Shown: piece by piece, positions 49,498 through 57,780 of the stretch | Layout of the letters: each line of letters begins with the position of its first letter | Numbering within the stretch: the first letter of the stretch is position 1 | NCBI GenBank assembly: GCA_945957605.1 | Contig: CAMFLR010000019.1 | Span: forward strand, 62,001 to 126,000 | DNA from: an uncultured Isosphaeraceae bacterium | GTDB taxonomy: Bacteria > Planctomycetota > Planctomycetia > Isosphaerales > Isosphaeraceae | DNA: 64,000 nucleotides | Direction of reading: 5' to 3' | Program-made: the position numbers and the translations under genes | Notes under the pieces: generated by a model | Told to the model about the DNA's origin: nothing | The model's database searches: none | What the model saw: only the letters and a program-made list of their open reading frames with translations

Positions 49498-51095
49498 CTC
49501 TCCTCGCGATCGTCGCGGTTTCGACGATGGTGCGAGAGGCCCAATCCGCTGTCGAAGTGCTCTATTTCAAGTCTGACTTGTGCGCGCCATGCAGGCAGGC
49601 ACTACCGATTGTCAACGCGGTGCACAGTGAGTCGCATCCGATTCGGATCATCGACAGCAACGAAGAGCACGCGCTTTTCACGCAGTACAAAGTCGACGCG
49701 ACTCCCACGTTCATTGCGATCGAAGACGGGACTGAGATTCGTCGCGCCGAGGGGGTGCTTCACGAGCGCGATTTGCGGGCGATGTTCGCGCCCGGACCCG
49801 TTCGACCCAAGCCATCGCCTCAGTCCGAGCCGGCCAGCGCACTGAAGAATCCTTCGCCCTATGCGACGGCCGTACGTCTTCGAGCTGGCATTCCCGGGCG
49901 AAAAGAAGAGGCCGTTGGATCCGGCACGGTGGTCGATAGCAACGGCGACAGCGCAGTCGTTTTGACGTGCGGCCACCTTTTCAAAAGCCGCTCGATCGTG
50001 CCGATTGAAGTCGAACTCTTCGACGGAGTGGTCGGAGGTCCGAAGCGAAATCAGGTCACCTACCGCGGCGAGAGCTATCCCGGCGAACTGATCGGAATCG
50101 ACCGCGACTCTGACGTCGCCCTCGTGCGAATCAGGCCCGGCAAATCGCTGCCATGCTCTCCAGTTGTGCCGGCAAGCTATATTCCGTCGGTTGGGATGTC
50201 GGTCCGATCTTACGGCTGCTCGAAGGGCGACGACGCCACGGGCTGGGCAATTACCATCGTTCGCGCGAGCGACGTAAAACGACTGGAGGGCGGCGGTAAA
50301 TACGCATGCATCGAGACGAATTACGCACCGATCGAAGGTCGTTCCGGCGGTGGTCTTTTCACTGACGACGGCTACGTTCTCGGCGTGTGCGGCTACGCAG
50401 ACCCGCAATCAAAGACAGGGCTTTATGCCGCGCCAACGTCGATTCGTCGTTTGCTCTCAATGAATCGCTTGGATCACGTTTTCGAAGGGCGCAAGCCCAT
50501 CGAGAAGCGACCAATCGCCGCGCTCGAGGCCCCAAGCAAAGTGGTCCGTAAGCTTGGTGAGATCATCACGGCTCCGTTAAAGAATGACCGCGAAGAGGGT
50601 AACGGCGAGAAGGCCGAGTTGTCCGACGCGACATTCAAACCGCAGCCAAAACAAGAGGCTGCGGCCAAGGAAGAACCAGCAGCCCCGGCAACGCCTCCTG
50701 TCACGACTTCGCCAGTTGTGCCACCTGCTCAATCAGGGATCGTGCTCGACGCTGGCCATAAAACTCTGATTGGGATCGTCGCTGCGGTCATCCTCGGGTT
50801 GCTCGTGTGGCCGCATCGCGTGGAGCTCTGGGCTTGGATCACGCGAGCCGAACGACGCGCCGAAGCTGCTGCTGGCCGAGCCGCGCGAAGCGCGGGGCGG
50901 CTCATCTCGTTCTCGGAAGAAGATGAGGATGACGAGATTGACCGACTGACAACCAAGCTGGCAACGAAGCTCGAAGAGCGGGAAGAGTCCGAGCGTAGGG
51001 CGGCCAACCGCCAGGCCCGCAAGGATCGCATCGCAAAGGCGGCTGCGGAAATCAACGCCAAGCTTTCGCCTGCTGCTGACGCCCCAAAAGCATAA
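49470..51095 (+). CDS. Thioredoxin-trypsin fusion, membrane-anchored
   Basis: 541 residues from a GTG at 49470 that opens a signal peptide ('RRLSLPSLTLLAIVAVSTMVREAQSA'); the frame reaches 49404 but without a better start. Residues 28-108 are a thioredoxin-like domain with C38-A-P-C41 and cis-Pro 'DATPTF'. Residues 130-340 are a trypsin-like protease with H169 ('LTCGHLF'), D215 ('DSDVALVRI') and S292 ('GRSGGGLF'). A Pro-rich linker leads to a membrane helix near 430-450 ('LIGIVAAVILGLLVW') and a charged coiled coil with 'EEDEDDEIDRLTTKLATKLEEREESER'. It is the largest gene of the small-membrane-protein block in the element. The domain combination in a phage is unusual. Confidence 0.8.
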   Translation: MRRLSLPSLTLLAIVAVSTMVREAQSAVEVLYFKSDLCAPCRQALPIVNAVHSESHPIRIIDSNEEHALFTQYKVDATPTFIAIEDGTEIRRAEGVLHERDLRAMFAPGPVRPKPSPQSEPASALKNPSPYATAVRLRAGIPGRKEEAVGSGTVVDSNGDSAVVLTCGHLFKSRSIVPIEVELFDGVVGGPKRNQVTYRGESYPGELIGIDRDSDVALVRIRPGKSLPCSPVVPASYIPSVGMSVRSYGCSKGDDATGWAITIVRASDVKRLEGGGKYACIETNYAPIEGRSGGGLFTDDGYVLGVCGYADPQSKTGLYAAPTSIRRLLSMNRLDHVFEGRKPIEKRPIAALEAPSKVVRKLGEIITAPLKNDREEGNGEKAELSDATFKPQPKQEAAAKEEPAAPATPPVTTSPVVPPAQSGIVLDAGHKTLIGIVAAVILGLLVWPHRVELWAWITRAERRAEAAAGRAARSAGRLISFSEEDEDDEIDRLTTKLATKLEEREESERRAANRQARKDRIAKAAAEINAKLSPAADAPKA

Positions 51096-51196
51096 ACGGC
51101 CGGGGCGTGTGTCCCGGCTGCAATCGTCCGTTCGGATCCACAAGTCAGTACGGTTTCGGATTTCTGGCAAAGATCGAGCCAGTGAGGAAGTGAACC

Positions 51197-51592
51197 ATGC
51201 CCAAGATTTACGGTCCCAAGTTCGATTTCACGGCCGTCGCAGTCCCCGTCGTGACGCCCAAGGCTGTGCCCGAAATCGCGCTCAAGAACTTCGTGCCCGA
51301 CACGGAGCCTGTTACCCTCGAGCTTACGGTGAAGCCGTACCAGCTCGTCGACCCGGCCACGCAAGCCGAGACGCACAAGCTCACCCGAATCGATGTCGTC
51401 TGCCTGGCGCAGGGTTTCCCACTCCCGACGAACCCCGATGACTTGCTCAGCGGCGCGCACCCGAGTGGCAGCGCAGACACCTCCGCCAACCTGGGCGGCG
51501 ACTACGCAATCCCGATTCCGAACTCACGCGACGTGGTTGGTGGAGCAGGGGGGATCGGCTCGTTCCAGTCGATTCTGACGCTCGACGACTGA
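51197..51592 (+). CDS. Hypothetical phage protein
   Basis: 131 residues, GAGGAAG before the ATG. Beta-rich and compact ('VTLELTVKPYQLVDPATQAETHKLTRIDVVCLAQGFPLP'), one Cys, acidic. No domain recognised and no signal peptide. It closes the transcription unit before the strong promoter at 51658. Confidence 0.6.
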   Translation: MPKIYGPKFDFTAVAVPVVTPKAVPEIALKNFVPDTEPVTLELTVKPYQLVDPATQAETHKLTRIDVVCLAQGFPLPTNPDDLLSGAHPSGSADTSANLGGDYAIPIPNSRDVVGGAGGIGSFQSILTLDD

Positions 51593-51657
51593 AGAGCTCC
51601 GGCGATTCAGGGCGAGTGTCGTTGGCTCGAAAAAACAAAAAACGACACGTCATCATA

Positions 51658-51685
51658 TTGACATGCGATGTTCAAAAGATATAAT
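51658..51685 (+). promoter_or_regulatory. Near-perfect sigma-70 promoter of the replication/modification block
   Basis: TTGACA (51658-51663), 16 bases, TATAAT (51680-51685). Both boxes match consensus fully, which is rare in this GC-rich window. The -10 context GATATAATTAA is identical to that at 43606-43616. The next gene starts about 100 bases downstream. Confidence 0.75.
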
Positions 51686-51783
51686 TAAGGCATAAGCAAC
51701 AACAAACACAAGCACTGAGCTTGGGGTTGCTTAAAAGACGAGAGCGGAGGCCTGGCCGCCCCCGCCCTCAGCAGGTAAGACCA

Positions 51784-52740
51784 ATGGAGTCTCACATGCT
51801 TACAGTCAAGCCTACCGCATCGAAGAGGCAGCCGGAAGCCTGGACGGAGAAGTATCGCCCGCAAACGCTCGACGGGCTACTCGGTCAGTTCGAGGCAGTG
51901 AGCCGCCTCAAGGAATTCTGCGACTGCCCGTATCCGGTTGCGTTCCTCTTCGAGGGGCCAACCGGTGTGGGCAAGACGTCGGCAGCACTCGCGCTCGCAA
52001 ACGAGTTGGAGATCGACCGCGACTGGTCGTTCCATCACATCAGCTCGGGTGCCATGGACGGCGAAGCAGTTGAACAGGCCGTTCGTGCGATGCGGTACAA
52101 AGTCGGGCCGAACCAGTACCGCATGATCATCGCCGACGAAGCCGACACCATGAGCCACAAGGCGAAGGAGTCGTGGCTCTCGATCCTCGAAGACATCCCG
52201 CCGGGCAATATCATCATCTTCACGACGAACAACCCCGAGCGGTTCCAACGTCGTTTCCTTGACCGTTGTGAACGCGTCCGATTCAACTCCGGTGCGTTGC
52301 TCTTGCAGCAAGACGCCGAGAACCTTGTGAATCAGATCTGGCAGGCCGAGGGCCTCAAGGGCGAGCCGATCTCGGTTGCGGGCAATCCTGACATCATTGC
52401 CGATGGCTCGCTAAGTTTCCGAGCCGTCGTTCAGGCGGTGCGTAGCGCATCTTACGGCCGACGGCCCACGGTGTCGGTAACGATTCCGGAGCCAAAGCCG
52501 ATGGCCGAGAAGAAGTCGAAGACCACGTCGGGCTACACGCCGAAGCCTGGCTATCGCATCGTGATCGAGAAGACGCTCGGCGAAACGCGACACGAGCTTT
52601 ACGTGAACGCAGGTGGTTGGCGGTTCGAACGCGTGACGTACACCGGCGAGAGCGCGGCTGTGACAATCACCCACTCTGTCAAGGTTGGCGGCGTCTGGGA
52701 AGCAGAGATTCGCGCGATGCAGGAGGTGGCCAATGTCTGA
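51784..52740 (+). CDS. Clamp-loader-like AAA+ ATPase (RFC small subunit type)
   Basis: 318 residues from the ATG at 51784; an ATG at 51796 is also possible. Box 'WTEKYRPQTLDGLLGQ' (20-35) is the replication-factor-C N-terminal motif. Walker A 'GPTGVGKT' (58-65), Walker B 'IIADEAD' (115-121), sensor 1 'FTTNN' (146-150) and an Arg-rich 'ERFQRRFLDRCERVRF' follow. The AAA+ lid ends near 235; the last 80 residues ('KPGYRIVIEKTLGETRHELYVNAGGWRFERVTYTG') form a beta-rich domain I do not recognise. It may load a sliding clamp for phage DNA replication or late transcription, as T4 gp44/62 does. Overlaps the next gene by 8 bases. Confidence 0.8.
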   Translation: MESHMLTVKPTASKRQPEAWTEKYRPQTLDGLLGQFEAVSRLKEFCDCPYPVAFLFEGPTGVGKTSAALALANELEIDRDWSFHHISSGAMDGEAVEQAVRAMRYKVGPNQYRMIIADEADTMSHKAKESWLSILEDIPPGNIIIFTTNNPERFQRRFLDRCERVRFNSGALLLQQDAENLVNQIWQAEGLKGEPISVAGNPDIIADGSLSFRAVVQAVRSASYGRRPTVSVTIPEPKPMAEKKSKTTSGYTPKPGYRIVIEKTLGETRHELYVNAGGWRFERVTYTGESAAVTITHSVKVGGVWEAEIRAMQEVANV

Positions 52741-53155
52741 GATCATTACCCCGAGATTGTTCACCTCGTGCTACGGTGCGAAGAAGCTGATCATCGATTC
52801 CGGCCTGGTCGCGGTGCGAACGAGCGTCGGCCATCCGCGATGGAAGCTGGCCTATCCGATCGGTGCCGTGATTCTTGAGATCGCGCCGCTGCGGAACATG
52901 CTCAACCTCAGCCGCGACGAGTACCACGCGCGGTACATCAACAAGCTCGAAATGCACAGCGTCGACACGATCGCCCGCCGGCTGAACGAGGTTTCGGCCG
53001 CGAACGAGGGACGCGACCTCGTGCTGCTCTGCTTCGAGGATTTGACGAAGCCCAGGCTCTGGTGCCACCGCACTATGTTCGCTGAGTGGTGGCGTGAGAA
53101 GACAGGCCAGGCCGTCGAAGAGTTGGCACCGAAGACAGCGCCAACGCTGTTCTGA
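52733..53155 (+). CDS. DUF488-like protein
   Basis: 140 residues from the ATG at 52733 with AGGAGG upstream, overlapping the clamp-loader gene by 8 bases. The pattern 'IITPRLFTSCYGAKKLI' at the start and 'GRDLVLLCFEDLTKPRLWCHRTMFAEWWREKTG' near the end match the DUF488 core, in which Cys and 'CHR' are conserved. Family members are small proteins of unknown biochemistry often in phages and mobile elements. A terminator follows at 53252. Confidence 0.65.
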   Translation: MSEIITPRLFTSCYGAKKLIIDSGLVAVRTSVGHPRWKLAYPIGAVILEIAPLRNMLNLSRDEYHARYINKLEMHSVDTIARRLNEVSAANEGRDLVLLCFEDLTKPRLWCHRTMFAEWWREKTGQAVEELAPKTAPTLF

Positions 53156-53251
53156 AACAAACGCGGGGGTCGTTCTGACCCAGGATACTCGGCGTCCAGC
53201 CGGGAGACGCACGTTAAATCGTGTCCCCCGCTCCATCCAACGAACCGCACG

Positions 53252-53284
53252 CCCGCGTCCCTGAAGAGGGACAGCGGGTTTTTT
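53252..53284 (+). terminator. Terminator after the DUF488-like gene
   Basis: CCCGCGTCCCT (53252-53262), loop GAAG, AGGGAC-A-GCGGG (53267-53278) with one bulge, then six T. It separates the replication-type pair from the modification/head block. Confidence 0.85.
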
Positions 53285-53297
53285 CGTGGAACGGCTC

Positions 53298-54629
53298 ATG
53301 TTCATTGGCACGCTTCCCACCGACGCCCGCGCGGCGATCGCTCCCATCCTTGAATCTTGGAAGTGTGCCGACCTGGCGTTCCCATGCTCGGGCAACTTCA
53401 CAATCGCGCGATCGCTCGGCGAAGCGCCCGGAGGCCCCAGGCTGCACGGCAACGACGTCAGTCTCTACACCTGCGCGCTCGGCTGGTATCTGGCCGGCGT
53501 CGATCCGCAGATCGCGGCCAAGGAAGAGGCTGACCTCGTCTGGATGGATCCGTTCATGAAGACGCCGGTCGGTCGCACGGCTGCCGTCCTCACCTGGTCG
53601 AGCTACGCGGACACCTGGGTAAAACGCGGCAAGACGCCGTATCACGCCCGCATGGCGAACGCGGCCCGCACACAATTTCCCCAGATGCACGCGAAGGTCG
53701 TCAGTCGCCTCGAGGGGACAAAGACGCGGCTTACGAGCTTTTACGCCGGCGACTGCATGGAGTTCCTCGAGCTCCTGCCGCCAGGAACCGCAGTCGTGAG
53801 TTTCCCGCCGGCCTACGTTGGCGGCTACGAGGCGATGTACAAGAGCCTCGAGGCGTGCTTCGAGTGGAAGCCGCCAGATTACGGCCGATTCGAGTTCGAC
53901 CCGTTCATTGCCAAGGTGCTCGAGCGCGACCGCTGGATTCTCGGGGCTCAGACGCCGCTCGAAGCGCTCGAAGAGCGATGCGTCGGGCGAATCCGCGCGA
54001 CAAACCGCACGCCTCCCATTCACCTCTACGCCTCGACTGGCGAGCGTAAATGCCTCGTCATGCCGCGGCAGCGAGCTGAGCCACTGTTTATCCCAAAGCT
54101 CGGCGAGCACGAAATCATCACCGGCCCGCTCGAAGTGCGAGCGATCGACAACCCCGCATTCAACGCGCTCCGCAGCCAGTTCTTGAACGTCCACATTGCT
54201 CCTGCAGGTGCCCAACTACCGTACGGCGTGTTCGCCGGCGGTAAGTTGATCGGCTGTCTGGCGTTCACAGTTCAGTCGCGCGGAGTGCCGGCCGAGCTAC
54301 CGACGCCGAGCGTCTACATGCTCACCGACTTCGCGATCCGACCAACGCGCTACCCGCGGCTCTCGAAGCTCGTGCTCGCTGCCGCTCTGAGTCGCGAGTG
54401 CCAACTCTTACTCGAGCGCGCGTCGTCCCGCCGGTTCCGCTCGGTCATCACGACCGCGTTCTGCCAGAACCCCGTGAGCATGAAATACCGCGGTGTGATG
54501 AAGTTGCTCACGCGGAAGGAAGAGAAGGGCACCGAGTTCAAGTGGAAGCTGAATTACGGCGCGACGCTGGGTCAGCACACGCTGGCTGAAGCGTTCGAGC
54601 GATGGAGGAAGGATGCTGGCAGGGATTGA
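53298..54629 (+). CDS. Putative antirestriction adenine methyltransferase/DNA-modification protein
   Basis: 443 residues from the ATG at 53298; a GTG at 53286 would overlap the terminator tail. The N-terminal 180 residues look like a D12-type adenine methyltransferase: 'LAFPCSGNFTIARSL' (27-40) in place of the FxGxG site and 'VVSFPPAY' (166-173) in place of (D/N/S)PPY. The C-terminal part, about 290-440 ('YGVFAGGKLIGCLAFTVQ', 'YMLTDFAIRPTRYPRLSKLVLAAAL'), resembles a GNAT fold and recalls the Mom DNA-modification protein of phage Mu. Proteins of this type are labelled antirestriction methyltransferases in phages. It overlaps a ParB-like gene by 17 bases, just before the terminase genes. Activity is inferred. 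Confidence 0.6.
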   Translation: MFIGTLPTDARAAIAPILESWKCADLAFPCSGNFTIARSLGEAPGGPRLHGNDVSLYTCALGWYLAGVDPQIAAKEEADLVWMDPFMKTPVGRTAAVLTWSSYADTWVKRGKTPYHARMANAARTQFPQMHAKVVSRLEGTKTRLTSFYAGDCMEFLELLPPGTAVVSFPPAYVGGYEAMYKSLEACFEWKPPDYGRFEFDPFIAKVLERDRWILGAQTPLEALEERCVGRIRATNRTPPIHLYASTGERKCLVMPRQRAEPLFIPKLGEHEIITGPLEVRAIDNPAFNALRSQFLNVHIAPAGAQLPYGVFAGGKLIGCLAFTVQSRGVPAELPTPSVYMLTDFAIRPTRYPRLSKLVLAAALSRECQLLLERASSRRFRSVITTAFCQNPVSMKYRGVMKLLTRKEEKGTEFKWKLNYGATLGQHTLAEAFERWRKDAGRD

Positions 54630-55506
54630 ACTCCAGACGCGAGTCATCCGAATCGATCCCAAGCGGATCAAACTGCTGCCGCTGAACGCGCGGTTCATGC
54701 GGCACGAAACGTTCGCGCGGCTCGTGCAAAACGTGAAACGCGATGGCGTTCTGACACAGATCCCGTTCGCGGTGCCGACGCACGAGGAAGAACAGCCCTG
54801 GCTTGTGATCTCAGGCAATCACCGAGTGCAGGCCGCCGTTGCTGCCGAGCTGCCCGAGATCGACCTGCAGGTGACCGACCAGGACTTGACCGACGAGCAA
54901 ATCAAAGCGATCCAGCTCGCGCACAATGCGATCGTGGGCGAAGACGACCCCGCGACGCTGAAAGCGATTTACGAGCAGATCCCCAGCCTCGAGCTGAAGG
55001 AGTATTGCGGGCTCGACGACAAGACGCTGGCGATGCTCTCGAAGGTCACGACAGAGCCGAATCCGTCGGCCTCGCTCGACTGGACGACGATCAATTTCAC
55101 GTTCCTGCCCGACGAGGCCGAACGCGTAAAGACGACGCTCGACCAGGCGGCCGCTGTCGTCAAGAAGGGAGCCCACGTCGTCGCGAGGTTCGCCGATTAC
55201 GACCGCTTCATGGACGCGGTTTCGACGTGCGGCCAAGCCCACGGCGTAACGAACTCAGCAACTTCGCTGCTTGTGCTGATCGAGATGTTTGAACGCCACG
55301 TTGCCGACCTCCGCGTCGGGTTCCTCAACGAGGATGGCGAGCCGAAGCACAACAAACGAGTACCGGTTGTTGCGGCGATGGGAACCGTGGAAATCCCGGT
55401 GCAAACCGCTTCCCTACTCAGCAAGGTGCTGGCCTGTGCGGAAGACGCTGCCCCGTTCGCCTCGCTCGACGAGGCCTTGCAACTCTTCCTGCGCAGCCGC
55501 AAATAA
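54613..55506 (+). CDS. ParB-like nuclease-domain protein
   Basis: 297 residues with GGAGGAAGG before the ATG. Residues 10-100 match the ParB N-terminal domain: 'IDPKRIKLLPLNARFMRHETFARLVQNVKRDGVLTQIPFAV' and 'VISGNHRVQAAVAAEL' (GxHRxxA box). The C-terminal half is helical without a recognised DNA-binding domain. In phages such proteins commonly accompany modification methyltransferases and terminases, and some act as CTP-dependent or nuclease enzymes; partition of a plasmid form is also possible. Coupled to the upstream modification gene. Confidence 0.75.
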   Translation: MLAGIELQTRVIRIDPKRIKLLPLNARFMRHETFARLVQNVKRDGVLTQIPFAVPTHEEEQPWLVISGNHRVQAAVAAELPEIDLQVTDQDLTDEQIKAIQLAHNAIVGEDDPATLKAIYEQIPSLELKEYCGLDDKTLAMLSKVTTEPNPSASLDWTTINFTFLPDEAERVKTTLDQAAAVVKKGAHVVARFADYDRFMDAVSTCGQAHGVTNSATSLLVLIEMFERHVADLRVGFLNEDGEPKHNKRVPVVAAMGTVEIPVQTASLLSKVLACAEDAAPFASLDEALQLFLRSRK

Positions 55507-55509
55507 CCG

Positions 55510-56334
55510 ATGAACGAACGCCCCTGGGAACGCCGAAAGGGCGAATCAGCGATCGCCTACCTCGCGTTCCTGGCGTATCGAGACCTCGGCCCGACACGAA
55601 ACCTCACCGAAGCCCAGAAAGCCCACACGGCGGGCATGGGAAAGCAGAAGGGAACAAAAAGTCACAACGTCGGTGAGTGGTCGGCAAAGCACGAATGGGT
55701 CGAACGCTGCCGCGCGTGGGACAACCACCTGCAGGCCCAGCGTGACGAAGTGCTCGCATCCGACGCAGCAAAGTGGCAACAGCGCGTGCTCGACAATCGA
55801 GAGGCCAACTTCGAGCTGGCCAGCCGCTTGAGGGACCGAGCAAACGAGTTGCTCGCGCATCCGATCGTCCAAGCCAAAGGGAAGGGCCCCAACGGCGAGA
55901 TCATCGTTCAACCCGCCGGCTGGACTCAGAAGGACATTGCAGCCATCGGCAAAACGGCCTCCGAGTTGGCTGCATCTGCCCTCGAAGGCTTCCGCGACAC
56001 GCTCGAAGAGCACGCGTCAAAGATCGACGACACGGCGCTACTCGAGGATCCCGACGAAGTGCGGCGGCTCGAGCTCCACAAGCTCGACCTCATGGCCGCA
56101 GCAATCTGGCCAAAGGTGATGGCAGGAGACCGCGCGGCTGCGGAAACGAGCCTGAAAATCATGGAGATGCGAGTGAAATACCTCGGCATCACGCCGCCGA
56201 TTCCGCCTCAGGCCGACAGCCCGTCGGTCGCCGCGTTTGGCGAAATGGTGGAAAAGACGTATGGCGATCATCAGGTATCCAACGAGCATCCCGCCGAGTC
56301 GCCTGCGCCGGAAGGGCTACCTGTCGGCGAATGA
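55510..56334 (+). CDS. Terminase small subunit-like protein
   Basis: 274 residues, starting 3 bases after the ParB-like stop. Helical and charged ('TEAQKAHTAGMGKQKGTKSHNVGEWSAKHEWVERCRAWDNHLQAQRDEVLA', with a helix-turn-helix-like first third), and the position directly before the large terminase fits a DNA-recognition subunit. The C-terminal tail is Pro/Ser-rich. No catalytic motif. The call rests largely on position and composition. Confidence 0.65.
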   Translation: MNERPWERRKGESAIAYLAFLAYRDLGPTRNLTEAQKAHTAGMGKQKGTKSHNVGEWSAKHEWVERCRAWDNHLQAQRDEVLASDAAKWQQRVLDNREANFELASRLRDRANELLAHPIVQAKGKGPNGEIIVQPAGWTQKDIAAIGKTASELAASALEGFRDTLEEHASKIDDTALLEDPDEVRRLELHKLDLMAAAIWPKVMAGDRAAAETSLKIMEMRVKYLGITPPIPPQADSPSVAAFGEMVEKTYGDHQVSNEHPAESPAPEGLPVGE

Positions 56335-57766
56335 CATGCTCGACGCGCTGGCGTCGAAGGCCGGCACGGACGGGGCAAGCCTCAGAACGCGATCCGCCGT
56401 CAAGCGCATGACGGACACCGCAATCGAGGCGGGTTGTCCGCTCGATCAGACGCTCAACTTCCTGCGGATGGGACTGGTCCTGTCCCCAAAGCAGTTGGTG
56501 GCCTCAGCCATCGCTCGTCAGTGCGACGCGGGAATCGGGCCGGTCGAACTCGCGTACGGTGGCGCTCGAGGAGGCGGAAAGTCGTTCTGGTTGCTCGGCC
56601 AGCTCGTCGAGGACTGCCTTCGCTACCCGGGCTTGAAATGCCTGCTGCTGCGAAAGGTCGGCATCTCCGGTAAGGAAGCCTTCGAGGACTTACTGCCGCG
56701 CGTGCTGCACAGCACGCCGCATCGCTACGTCCCTTCGCAGTTGCTTCTCGTGTTCGCCAACGGATCGAGGATCAAACTCGGCCACTTCGCGAACGAGAGC
56801 GATATTGATAAATACATCGGCATTGAATACGACGTGATCGGCGTCGAGGAAGCGACCACGCTCAGCTTCTCGAAGTATCGCGCGATCCGCTCGTGTAACC
56901 GCACGTCGAAGCCTGGCTGGCGTCCGCGAGTCTACAGCACGACGAACCCCGGCGGTGTCGGCCACGCCTGGTACAAGCAGCGTTTCATCGACCCGTTCCG
57001 CGACGGCAAGGAAACCTCGACCCGCTTTGTACCGGCGACGATCGACGACAACCCGCACGTCAACGTCGAGTACCGCGCGATCCTCGACGGCTTCACGGGC
57101 TGGATGCTAAGGGCCTGGCGGTTCGGCGACTGGGACATCGCCAGCGGTCAATTCTTCACGACGTTCTCGCTCGAACACCACCGGTGCGACCCGATCGACT
57201 TCGTGCCGATTCACTGGCGTACCTGGGTGTCGCTCGACTACGGTCTCCGCCACTACACGGTGGCTTACCTCATGGCTCGGACCGGCGACGGCTTGACCTA
57301 CATCGTTGACGAGCACGCCGAACGCGGCTGGCTGCCCGAGAGGCACGCCCAATCGATTTGGTCGATGCTCTCACGCCACGGGGTCGACAAACGACGAGTC
57401 GAGACCTTCGTCGCTGGCGGCGACGTGTTCAACGAGACGCACGGTGGCAAGGTGTCTGAGGCCTACGCGCAGCACGGCATCGATCTGGAATGCGCGAACA
57501 TGGATCGCATCGACGGAGCGGCGGAATTCATGCGGCTCCTGGGCGACCCACGCGCCAACCGGCCCGGAACGTTGCTCATCAGCGACTCATGCCGCGGTCT
57601 GCTCTCGTGCATTCCCTCGATGGTCCACTGCGACCGACGGCCTGAGGACGTGAAGAAGGTCGACACCGACGAGGACGGCAACGGCGGCGACGACTGGTAC
57701 GACGCCGCTCGCTACGGGCTCATGTACGGCGCCGGCGAAGGGCGAGTCGCCATCATCGACAACTGA
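56261..57766 (+). CDS. Terminase large subunit
   Basis: 501 residues from the ATG at 56261 (GGAAAAG upstream, 74-base overlap with the small subunit); an ATG at 56336 would give 476 residues. Walker A 'GGARGGGKS' and Walker B 'DVIGVEEATTL' define the packaging ATPase; 'VYSTTNPGGVGHAWYKQRFI' is the coupling motif. The nuclease domain starts at 'WVSLDYGLRHYTVAYL' and contains 'SDSCRGLL' and 'DDWYDAARYGL', with the Asp residues of an RNase H-like fold. It packages DNA into the prohead and cuts concatemers. Confidence 0.9.
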   Translation: MAIIRYPTSIPPSRLRRKGYLSANDMLDALASKAGTDGASLRTRSAVKRMTDTAIEAGCPLDQTLNFLRMGLVLSPKQLVASAIARQCDAGIGPVELAYGGARGGGKSFWLLGQLVEDCLRYPGLKCLLLRKVGISGKEAFEDLLPRVLHSTPHRYVPSQLLLVFANGSRIKLGHFANESDIDKYIGIEYDVIGVEEATTLSFSKYRAIRSCNRTSKPGWRPRVYSTTNPGGVGHAWYKQRFIDPFRDGKETSTRFVPATIDDNPHVNVEYRAILDGFTGWMLRAWRFGDWDIASGQFFTTFSLEHHRCDPIDFVPIHWRTWVSLDYGLRHYTVAYLMARTGDGLTYIVDEHAERGWLPERHAQSIWSMLSRHGVDKRRVETFVAGGDVFNETHGGKVSEAYAQHGIDLECANMDRIDGAAEFMRLLGDPRANRPGTLLISDSCRGLLSCIPSMVHCDRRPEDVKKVDTDEDGNGGDDWYDAARYGLMYGAGEGRVAIIDN

Positions 57767-57780
57767 ACCACGGGACGAGC

